From: CAYTSA01 sp964440345
GTDB lineage: Bacteria > Desulfobacterota > Desulfovibrionia > Desulfovibrionales > Desulfovibrionaceae
DNA length: 25,618 bases
Assembly (NCBI GenBank): GCA_964440345.1
Contig: CAYTSA010000053.1
Coordinates: 1 to 25,618, forward strand
Direction: 5' to 3'
Shown here: in pieces, positions 1 through 5,469 of the stretch
Layout: the number at the start of each line of letters is the position of its first letter
How positions within the stretch are numbered: the stretch's first letter is position 1
The notes under the pieces: model-generated
The model's input: the letters and a program-made list of their open reading frames with translations, nothing else
What the model was told of the DNA's origin: nothing
The model's database searches: none
Made by a program: the position numbers and the translations under genes

Positions 1-197
1 CGCTGTCGCGCCGCTGCGCTCGCGACCGGCTTCGCCTTTGCGTTGCTTACTTTTTGGGGATGCGGCTGCCGCAACGCTGTCGCGCCGCTGCGCTCGCGAC
101 CGGCTTCGCCTTTGCGTTGCATACTTTTTGGGGATGCGGCTGCCGCAACGCTGTCGCGCCGCTGCGCTCGCAACCGGCTTCGCCTTTGCGTTGCTTA
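1..197. repeat. 74-bp tandem repeat, about 2.6 copies, truncated by window edge
   Basis: Units begin at 1, 75 and 149, each starting CGCTGTCGCGCCGCTGCGCT, so the period is 74 bp. The third copy is partial and stops near 197, only a few bases beyond the 3' end of the antiporter gene, which lies on the other strand. Copies differ by single bases: GCTTAC versus GCATAC near 116-124, and CGCGACC versus CGCAACC near 170. Because 74 is not a multiple of three, each forward frame stays open through the array in turn, which produces spurious ORFs. No promoter, coding signal or protein motif is evident. The array may continue to the left of the window. Confidence 0.93.
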
Positions 198-202
198 TTT
201 GT

Positions 203-1357
203 TCAGGCGTGTTTGGGTTGGCCGTACGCCAATTTGAACAGCGTCGGCCCCAAAAAGCATGTGATCAGCGCCAGCAGGACGATAGCGTCCTTGGTCTGGA
301 TGGTGATGAATCCTTCGCTGACGCCGATGGAGGCGGCGGCGACGATGAGGCTGAGCCGCGATGATAGGAGCAGGCCGGCTTTCATGCCGTCTTTTAATGA
401 CAGGCCAAAGAGGGGAAAGCCCATGCACGGTATCATTTTGACTGCGAAAGCCGCTATGATCAGCTGCACTACGAGCATAAGCATGTCGGCGCGCAGCACA
501 TTGGCGATGTTGAAGTTCATGCCAACGTGAATGAAGAAGAGAGGCGTCAGAAAGCCAAAGCCAATGGCTGAAATTTTGGACTCTAGAATTTCCTTTTCCC
601 GGAAGACAAAGGAGATGATGCAACCGCCCATGAACGCGCCGAGTACTGGCTCCAGGTGCGCCAGCTCTGAGAGGGCTACGAACAGGAAGAGCAGAGCCAG
701 GGATATCCGCACGCCTTGCTCTCGGGAGTCGTCTGGGGAGAGAAACTTGGCCGCCTGGTCTGGGTTCCACCAGGCCCACAAGCGCGCCAGCCACAGCAGG
801 GCTGCAAATCCCACAAAGAGGGGGACGGGCGCGAGCAAACGCAGGCTGGCGCCGTATTGATGTAGCAGCACATAAACGGTGATGCCCAGCAGCGTCAGGA
901 AGTCGGCCAGGGTGGCGGCAATAAGAATGGTCTGGCCCAGCGGCGTGGCGCTGGCCTTGGATTCGCGCAGTGTAGGCATGACCAGGCCCAAAGAGGTGGT
1001 GGTCAACACCAGGGAGAGAAAAACGCCACGGCCCAGCAGTTGCGCTACAAGCACAGACAATCCAAGAGTGGCGCAGAAAAGGCCGGCCTGGAAGATCAGC
1101 TGCCGTTTGCCTTGCTTGCGGAGCATGGAAAAATTAATCTCCATGCCGGCATGAAACATGAGGACCAGAAAGCCCAGCTCCGCCAGAAAGGGTAGCCAGT
1201 CTCCGGAAAAGGAGAGCTGCAGAACGGACTTGCCCAGCAGAACGCCAAAAAGAATTTCCGCCACAGAAGCAGGCGCGCCCAAAGTGCGGCTGATTCCCGG
1301 CAGCAACGCCACCGCCCCGGACACCAGGAGCAGGGAAAGAGGTTGGGATAGTTCCAT
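203..1357 (-). CDS. Cation:proton antiporter, Kef/CPA2 type, without RCK domain
   Basis: The protein has 384 residues and is almost wholly hydrophobic, with roughly 11-12 predicted membrane segments. It starts with a segment around LSLLLVSGAVALLPGI, followed by the LGAPASVAEILFGVLLGK stretch typical of the Na+/H+ exchanger (CPA2/KefB) fold. A later segment, LGFLVLMFHAGMEIN, corresponds to the family FxAGLE-like motif. The family moves K+ or Na+ against protons across the inner membrane. It ends right after the membrane domain, with no cytoplasmic TrkA-N/RCK regulatory domain as found in KefB and KefC, so it resembles short stand-alone antiporters. The ATG has a weak upstream GGA about 8 bases away. 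The gene follows the response regulator by about 54 bp on the same strand and may share its promoter. The 74-bp repeats begin just beyond its stop. The transported ion cannot be told from the sequence. Confidence 0.88.
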   Translation of the reverse strand: MELSQPLSLLLVSGAVALLPGISRTLGAPASVAEILFGVLLGKSVLQLSFSGDWLPFLAELGFLVLMFHAGMEINFSMLRKQGKRQLIFQAGLFCATLGLSVLVAQLLGRGVFLSLVLTTTSLGLVMPTLRESKASATPLGQTILIAATLADFLTLLGITVYVLLHQYGASLRLLAPVPLFVGFAALLWLARLWAWWNPDQAAKFLSPDDSREQGVRISLALLFLFVALSELAHLEPVLGAFMGGCIISFVFREKEILESKISAIGFGFLTPLFFIHVGMNFNIANVLRADMLMLVVQLIIAAFAVKMIPCMGFPLFGLSLKDGMKAGLLLSSRLSLIVAAASIGVSEGFITIQTKDAIVLLALITCFLGPTLFKLAYGQPKHA

Positions 1358-1411
1358 GAAATGCGTCCACGTTAAAGACGCCCGGCAAGATGAGCTCGGG
1401 ACTACTGTTTA

Positions 1412-1777
1412 TCAGGCAAGCAACTCATTTACCCTGGCAACCAGCTTTTCCGTGTCTACGGGCTTGGTGAAAGTCTCTGCAACTTCAAATATGCCGGCCA
1501 GCTGCAAGACTTTTTCGGGGTTGAAGGACTCGCCCCCGGAAATGACTATAGTCTTGTGACTTTTGTCCAGTTTTGCCAGTTCCCCGATGGTTTCTAAGCC
1601 GCCTTTTTTGGGCAGGAAAATGTCCACAATACTCAAATCTACCTGATGCTCCTTGTAAATGGAAATGGCTTCTTCTCCATCTTCTGCCAGCAGCACGGTG
1701 TAGCCCTCGGCCTCCAAAACGGCTTTGAGCATTTCCCGGATTATTGCGGCGTCATCAACAACGAGTATGGTTTTCAT
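1412..1777 (-). CDS. Single-domain response regulator (CheY-like receiver)
   Basis: This is a receiver domain of 121 residues with no output domain. Counting from MKTILVVDD, the acidic pocket is the DD at residues 8-9, the phosphoacceptor is Asp52 (in SIVDIFLP), the conserved Ser/Thr is in VISGG and the conserved Lys is in FTKPVD. The ATG at 1777 is chosen because it has TTGGA about 7 bases upstream and gives the usual family start; an in-frame ATG at 1783 and a TTG at 1789 are alternatives. The protein would act by phosphorylation-dependent binding to a partner or as a phosphorelay intermediate. The gene lies directly downstream of a hybrid kinase ending in an Hpt domain, which makes that kinase a plausible phosphodonor (inference). 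It has its own promoter-like sequence at 1851-1879 and precedes the antiporter gene. Confidence 0.93.
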   Translation of the reverse strand: MKTILVVDDAAIIREMLKAVLEAEGYTVLLAEDGEEAISIYKEHQVDLSIVDIFLPKKGGLETIGELAKLDKSHKTIVISGGESFNPEKVLQLAGIFEVAETFTKPVDTEKLVARVNELLA

Positions 1778-1850
1778 GTACATATCCAAGGTTTATTGTG
1801 AACAGAATTGGCCAGATAAATAGCGCGCTTCAAGCATCAACAAACGCTAT

Positions 1851-1879
1851 CGTATAGTATGGGTCCTGGGAACCGTCAA
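1851..1879 (-). promoter_or_regulatory. Sigma-70 type promoter for the response regulator gene
   Basis: On the minus strand, TTGACG (1874-1879) and TATACG (1851-1856) are separated by exactly 17 bp. This lies in the 130-bp gap between the hybrid kinase stop and the response regulator, so the latter can be transcribed independently. The start point would fall near 1844, giving a leader of about 65 nt. Confidence 0.55.
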
Positions 1880-1913
1880 TAATTAAGTCCAATGCAGCAG
1901 TGAAGAGCCGCAT

Positions 1914-4370
1914 TCACTGGGCCAGTTCCCGCAACGCCGTGAATGTAGACTTTGCTGCCTGCTGCAGCAACAGGAGTGTTTCTTTGGCGATAGCTGCGTC
2001 GCCGATTTGACAAGCGTTGTCCACCTCGGCGGCGTATTCGCTAAAGCGCATGGCGCCTACTGTGGCGGACGTGCCCTTCAGGTTGTGGGCCACAGCTTTG
2101 GCGGCGGCCAGATCCTCGGCGTCCAGGGCTTGAGCCAGTTTGCCCAGCTCGTCCGGCGCGTCCCGAAGGAAGATTGCTTGCAGGTGCTGTAGCAATTTCT
2201 GGTTGCCGCGCAACAGCTTCAGGGTGTTCTCCGTATCAAGCACGCCGCAGCTTGCAGCAGAGGGCGCATTGTCTTCTTCGCTCTGGCTGCTGGCGCCTGG
2301 CTTGGCGGCGGTATTTTGTGGATGTCCATCAGGCGAAGCGGCCCGGGCAATGGCGGAGGCGAGCAAGCCTACATCAATGGGCTTGGCGATATAGTCGTTC
2401 ATGCCCGCCGCCAAAAAACGCTCCCTGTCGCCTTTGAGTGCGTGCGCAGTCATTGCGATTACCGGTGTATTTCTGTTTGTTTCCCCGGCCTTGCCAGAGC
2501 GGAGCAGCTGGGTGGCGGTCAGGCCGTCCATTTCCGGCATTTGAATGTCCATGAGCACCAGGTCGTACGGCTTCTGTTCCAGCAGTTCCAGGGCTTCCTT
2601 TCCGTTGACCGCCAGCTCTGTTGTGTGGCCTTGCCCATCCAAAAGCAGCTGGGCCAGCTCTTGGTTCAGGCTGTTGTCCTCCACCAGCAGAATGTGCAGC
2701 AGCCTCACGGAGGCTGTCAGGTTTTGCTTGTGTTCTTCGGGTTCTTGCGTCTTCTGTCCGGGATAAAAGAGTCCGGAGAACAGGAACGTGGAGCCTGAGT
2801 CCGGCTCGCTTTCCAGGGTTATGAAGCCGCCCATGAGGCTGACTAGATGGCAACAAATGGTCAGGCCCAGCCCTGCGCCGCCGTAGAGTCTGGTCATGCT
2901 CTCGTCGGCCTGGGTAAAGGGCTGGAAAATGGCTTGCTGCTTTTCCGGCGCAATGCCAATGCCGGTGTCTTGCACGGAAAAGAGCACACGGTGTTTGCCT
3001 TGGGGGGAGTCATAGAGTCTGGCCCGCACGTTTATGGTTCCCTGTTGGGTGAACTTGACTGCGTTAACCAGGAGATTGCCAAGCACCTGGCGCAGCCGCA
3101 TGGGGTCGCCTTTCAGGTGTTCAGGCACGTCAGGGGAAACGTCTAAATGCAGCTCCACGCCCTTTTTGTTTGGTTCTGCAGAGTACAGCTGCACAGTGTC
3201 GTGCAGTAGTTGTCGTACGTTGAAATCAACAGACTCCAGAACGAGCTTTTTGGCTTCAATTTTGGATAAGTCCAAAATGTCGTTGATGACTGTGAGCAAG
3301 GAGCCGCCTGCGCTTTTCACTGCACGGAGGTACTTTGCGACCTCAGATGACGGGTTGGCCTGCAGCGCCAGCTCCGTCATGCCGAGCACAGCGTTGAGGG
3401 GCGTACGGATTTCGTGGCTCATGTTCGCCAAGAACAGGGATTTCGCCCTTGTGGCGCTGTCGGCTCTTTGCTTTGCCTGCCGCAGTCTTTCCTGGGTTTT
3501 GCGGCGGTCTTCAATCTCTCGGAGTAGGGCTTGGTTGGTTTCTTCCAGGGCCGTTGTCCGCTCTTTGACCCGCTGCTCCAGTTCTTGCCGGGAGTAGAGC
3601 AGATCGTCCACGGCTTGTTTCCGGGCGGTGATGTCGCGGGCTATGCCGGCAACGCCGATGACGGCGTTAGCCTCGTCAAAAATTGGGGTCCGTACAGTTT
3701 CCACCCATTTAAACCGGCCCTGTTTGTCAACGATAAGTTCTTCGTTTGACCTGGGTTCGCCTGTGCGCAGGACTTCCATGTCGCCAGCGTAATAGAGCCT
3801 GGCCAGGTCCAGGTCCCAGACGTAGAAGTCTGTTTTGCCGGCCACTTCGTCGACTTCCATGCCGCAGGTGGCGGCAAAGGCTTCGTTTACGGCGATGAAG
3901 CGGCCGTCAGCGTCCTTGAGCCAGGCGATGTCCGGAATGTTGTCCAGGATAGCTTTCTGGCGCCGCTGGATGTTGTCCAGTACGGCCTGAGCTTGGCGCC
4001 GGGAGGTGACATCCACAGCAGTGCACAGAGCGCTTTGTTTTGATTCTGATCGATTTATCCAGGGGTTGACGTTGACTTCCAGCCACAGCGGCGGCTTGCC
4101 TTGACGCAAAAAAACGCATTCCTGGCGGCCATACGTAGATGTTCCTGAGAGAAATTTTGTAGAAAAATCGTCAGCAGACAGGGAATCCATGAACTCCACA
4201 ACCGGCTTTCCCTGGATGGCGTGTTCAGGCTTGTCGAGCATCGCTGACAAGGATTCGTTGGCGTAAACGATAACCCCGGAAGCGTCCATGACCCACACGC
4301 CTTCAGGGGCGTTGCTGCGTGCGGCGAACTGTTCTGGCGGGGTGTCCGCGCGCGGCGTTTGCAGGTTCAT
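1914..4370 (-). CDS. Soluble hybrid histidine kinase: PAS-PAS-HisKA-HATPase-REC-Hpt
   Basis: The protein has 818 residues and no membrane segment, so it should sense a cytoplasmic signal. Two PAS domains (about 22-128 and 138-252, the second ending in a PAC-like GVAGIARDITARKQ) are followed by a coiled coil (about 255-312). The HisKA domain has phospho-His319 in MSHEIRTPLN. The ATPase domain has the N box around Asn436, the G1 box DTGIGIAP (468-475) and the GGAGLGL lid (497-503). The receiver domain (about 558-675) has EDN at 564-566, Asp608 and Lys663. The Hpt domain has His762 in AHNLKG. This is the full chain for an intramolecular His-Asp-His phosphorelay, lacking only the final response regulator; the single-domain regulator downstream is a natural candidate. 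The ATG has AGGAG 5 bases upstream. Confidence 0.95.
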   Translation of the reverse strand: MNLQTPRADTPPEQFAARSNAPEGVWVMDASGVIVYANESLSAMLDKPEHAIQGKPVVEFMDSLSADDFSTKFLSGTSTYGRQECVFLRQGKPPLWLEVNVNPWINRSESKQSALCTAVDVTSRRQAQAVLDNIQRRQKAILDNIPDIAWLKDADGRFIAVNEAFAATCGMEVDEVAGKTDFYVWDLDLARLYYAGDMEVLRTGEPRSNEELIVDKQGRFKWVETVRTPIFDEANAVIGVAGIARDITARKQAVDDLLYSRQELEQRVKERTTALEETNQALLREIEDRRKTQERLRQAKQRADSATRAKSLFLANMSHEIRTPLNAVLGMTELALQANPSSEVAKYLRAVKSAGGSLLTVINDILDLSKIEAKKLVLESVDFNVRQLLHDTVQLYSAEPNKKGVELHLDVSPDVPEHLKGDPMRLRQVLGNLLVNAVKFTQQGTINVRARLYDSPQGKHRVLFSVQDTGIGIAPEKQQAIFQPFTQADESMTRLYGGAGLGLTICCHLVSLMGGFITLESEPDSGSTFLFSGLFYPGQKTQEPEEHKQNLTASVRLLHILLVEDNSLNQELAQLLLDGQGHTTELAVNGKEALELLEQKPYDLVLMDIQMPEMDGLTATQLLRSGKAGETNRNTPVIAMTAHALKGDRERFLAAGMNDYIAKPIDVGLLASAIARAASPDGHPQNTAAKPGASSQSEEDNAPSAASCGVLDTENTLKLLRGNQKLLQHLQAIFLRDAPDELGKLAQALDAEDLAAAKAVAHNLKGTSATVGAMRFSEYAAEVDNACQIGDAAIAKETLLLLQQAAKSTFTALRELAQ

Positions 4371-4400
4371 GTCGCTCCTTCATGCCAGGGGGCTGCAGAA

Positions 4401-4421
4401 GGGCCCGGATAGCCCGGGCCC
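4401..4421 (-). terminator. GC-rich hairpin between rubredoxin and kinase genes
   Basis: GGGCCCGG (4401-4408) and CCGGGCCC (4414-4421) form a perfect 8-bp stem with a 5-base loop. Read on the minus strand it is followed only by TTCTGC, so it is a weak or Rho-assisted terminator candidate for the rubredoxin transcript, or a leader hairpin of the kinase mRNA. Confidence 0.35.
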
Positions 4422-4428
4422 GGTAGAT

Positions 4429-4532
4429 TAGCGCATTTTCGCGTCGAGATAACGTTCGCTTCTGAAACAATTTACGATTGTTTCAGGAAAATGCATGTGA
4501 GCACTTACACATTTCAATGGTAAAATGCTCTA
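4429..4532 (+). repeat. Dispersed hairpin element, copy A (full length)
   Basis: This copy runs from TAGCGCATTTTC (4429-4440) to AAAATGCTCTA (4522-4532), giving inverted ends. Inside, CTGAAACAAT (4462-4471) pairs with ATTGTTTCAG (4477-4486) across a 5-base loop, and GCATTTTC (4433-4440) pairs with GAAAATGC (4487-4494) as an outer stem. A second module, GAGCACTT...AATGCTC (about 4499-4530), follows. On the minus strand the terminal TAG at 4530-4532 is the stop codon of rubredoxin. The closest relative in the window is the copy at 22011-22116. Confidence 0.9.
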
Positions 4533-4688
4533 ATCCATTTTTTCAAAAGCGTCTTTGTCTGCGCCGCACAAGGGGCAGACCCAGTCGTCCGGCAAATCTT
4601 CAAAAGCGGTGCCGGCGAGGATGTTGTTTGCAGCGTCTCCTTCTGCCGGGTCGTAAATATACCCGCACATACATTGCCATTTTGCCAC
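4530..4688 (-). CDS. Rubredoxin
   Basis: The protein has 52 residues and is read from a GTG start. It has the two iron-binding knuckles of the family: CMCGYIYDP (Cys6, Cys9 by position of the CxxCG pattern: C6-M-C8-G in this copy) and CPLCGADK (Cys38, Cys41). It also has the conserved DPAEGD, FEDLPDDWVCP and C-terminal FEKMD stretches. The first knuckle reads Q-C-M-C-G, so the spacing is CxC instead of the usual CxxC, as noted in the findings. The family binds one Fe(SCys)4 centre and carries single electrons, in sulfate reducers often to superoxide reductase, rubrerythrin or oxygen reductase. AGGAG lies 8 bases upstream of the GTG, and a sigma-70 promoter lies at 4792-4820. The stop codon TAG is the first triplet of repeat copy A. 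The gene is monocistronic or loosely linked to the kinase gene downstream. Confidence 0.9.
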   Translation of the reverse strand: MAKWQCMCGYIYDPAEGDAANNILAGTAFEDLPDDWVCPLCGADKDAFEKMD

Positions 4689-4791
4689 GGCGAAAACTCC
4701 TTGTTGAGGGTGTCGTCAATGAGGTCTGGCGCAGAACGCACACTGTTTGAACGTGGTGCGAACGCCGCCAATCCAGGGGCCTTTTGGCAGT

Positions 4792-4820
4792 ATTGTACCC
4801 ACTGGAGCCGGCAATGGCAA
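4792..4820 (-). promoter_or_regulatory. Sigma-70 promoter of the rubredoxin gene
   Basis: On the minus strand, TTGCCA (4815-4820) and TACAAT (4792-4797) are separated by 17 bp. The predicted start near 4785 gives a leader of about 95 nt before the GTG start. The promoter begins just after the T-run of the terminator at 4826-4854, which would insulate it from upstream transcription. Confidence 0.65.
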
Positions 4821-4825
4821 TGCAG

Positions 4826-4854
4826 AAAAAAATCCCCCTGAAGAATCAGGGGGA
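4826..4854 (-). terminator. Strong intrinsic terminator (minus strand)
   Basis: TCCCCCTGA (4833-4841) and TCAGGGGGA (4846-4854) form a perfect 9-bp stem with loop AGAA. On the minus strand the hairpin is followed by seven T residues (4832 down to 4826). No protein gene on the minus strand ends here, so the transcript it stops is unexplained; see the candidate small RNA entry. Confidence 0.85.
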
Positions 4855-4926
4855 CGGGCTAGGGGATTGGGGTTGGGAGGAAGAATTTACCTATGACATG
4901 CATAGGTATGGCCTGCATGATGTCAA
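4826..4926 (-). ncRNA. Candidate small RNA ending at the 4826-4854 terminator
   Basis: On the minus strand, TTGACA (4921-4926) and TATGCA (4899-4904) are spaced by 16 bp and could drive a transcript of about 65-70 nt that stops at the intrinsic terminator. A perfect 7-bp inverted repeat, ACCTATG / CATAGGT (4889-4895 and 4901-4907), overlaps the predicted -10 and start and could be an operator. No ribosome-binding site and no convincing protein are visible; a 19-codon ORF (MQAIPMHV...) crosses the stretch but lacks an SD. The -10 match is poor, so the RNA is a hypothesis that rests mainly on the orphan terminator. Confidence 0.35.
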
Positions 4927-5100
4927 TGGCTGGTTAGTGAGAAAGAATATAGGAGCCGTATATGAAATAGGTATTGAGAAAAGATTACGCTCCTGTTAGC
5001 TCACTGGCCAGAATTAAAGTTGATAAAAATAGTAAAATGATCCTAGAAATTCAATACAGATTAGAGCTGGATTGACAAAATTATCAAAAGAAGACTTTGT
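4855..5100. other. AT-rich intergenic stretch upstream of the small unknown gene
   Basis: Apart from the inverted repeat at 4889-4907 and the promoter-like boxes on the minus strand, this stretch holds no recognisable gene. From about 5010 it becomes AT-rich and contains TTGATA (near 5020) and TTGACA (near 5073) on the plus strand, which could belong to a promoter for the gene at 5101. Neither has a good -10 at the right distance. Confidence 0.4.
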
Positions 5101-5346
5101 ATGCAGAAAAACACCTTGGAGAAAATCTTGGAATACGCCTCCATGCCTGTGCACGGCGCCTTGTCGCGTAAGCTGCGCAAGGATGTTCGGGTGCAGATCA
5201 ACGAAGGCCCGGTGCTGGAGACTGCAGTGCTGTTTTTGGGCGAGGCGTTTGTCCGGGTGACGGAAGAGCAGGGAGACGACGTCACGAACACGTATTACGA
5301 TTGGGAGGCCATTGCGTCCATCCGGACCTTTAGCAAGAAAAGCTAG
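5101..5346 (+). CDS. Small conserved-looking protein of unknown function
   Basis: The protein has 81 residues and is soluble, with no signal peptide, Cys pair or known motif. The first third is likely helical (MQKNTLEKILEYASMPVHG). The rest alternates hydrophobic and charged residues in a way that suggests several beta strands (DVRVQI, TAVLFLGEAFVRVTEE, TYYDWEAIASIRTF). That pattern is compatible with a small barrel of the Sm or SH3 kind, but this is only a guess. The codon use matches the neighbouring genes, which supports it as real. The SD is weak (AAGAAG about 9 bases upstream). The gene stands alone, and its TAG stop at 5344-5346 is the first triplet of repeat copy B, followed by a bidirectional terminator. 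Confidence 0.7.
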   Translation: MQKNTLEKILEYASMPVHGALSRKLRKDVRVQINEGPVLETAVLFLGEAFVRVTEEQGDDVTNTYYDWEAIASIRTFSKKS

Positions 5347-5402
5347 CGCATTTTTGTGTTGAGGAACGCTCGCTAAACATTTTCAACGTTAAAATGCGCT
5401 TA
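5344..5402 (+). repeat. Dispersed hairpin element, copy B (short form)
   Basis: TAGCGCATTTTT at the left end is inverted by AAAATGCGCTTA at the right end over a span of 59 bp. The internal GTTGAGGAACGCTCGCT matches the GTTGAGACAACGCTCGCT core of other copies, but the CTGAAACAAT stem is missing and only AAACATTTTCAACGTT remains. The leading TAG is the stop codon of the gene at 5101-5346. Confidence 0.82.
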
Positions 5403-5420
5403 CAGAGTAAGCAGGCCATG

Positions 5421-5453
5421 CAAATGGGGCGGGAGTGTTTCCCGCCCCGTTTG
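5421..5453. terminator. Bidirectional intrinsic terminator between convergent genes
   Basis: Bases 5421-5434 pair with 5440-5453 in a 14-bp stem with one G-U wobble and a 5-base loop; the core is GGGGCGGGA / TCCCGCCCC. The outer CAAA/TTTG part supplies a short U-run on either strand. It lies between the stops of the genes at 5101-5346 (plus) and 5470-7167 (minus). Confidence 0.85.
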
Positions 5454-5469
5454 CGTTGTGGGCGTGGGG

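Noticed and set aside
54..530. 158-residue plus-strand ORF crossing the tandem array
   Set aside because: The frame is held open by the 74-bp repeats and then runs antisense to the antiporter.
195..794. 199-residue ORF on the minus strand
   Set aside because: It lies in another frame of the antiporter gene, is Arg/Pro/Ser-rich and shows no motif.
4784..4999. 71-residue plus-strand ORF
   Set aside because: It runs through the intrinsic terminator and the inverted repeat, and has no SD or motif.
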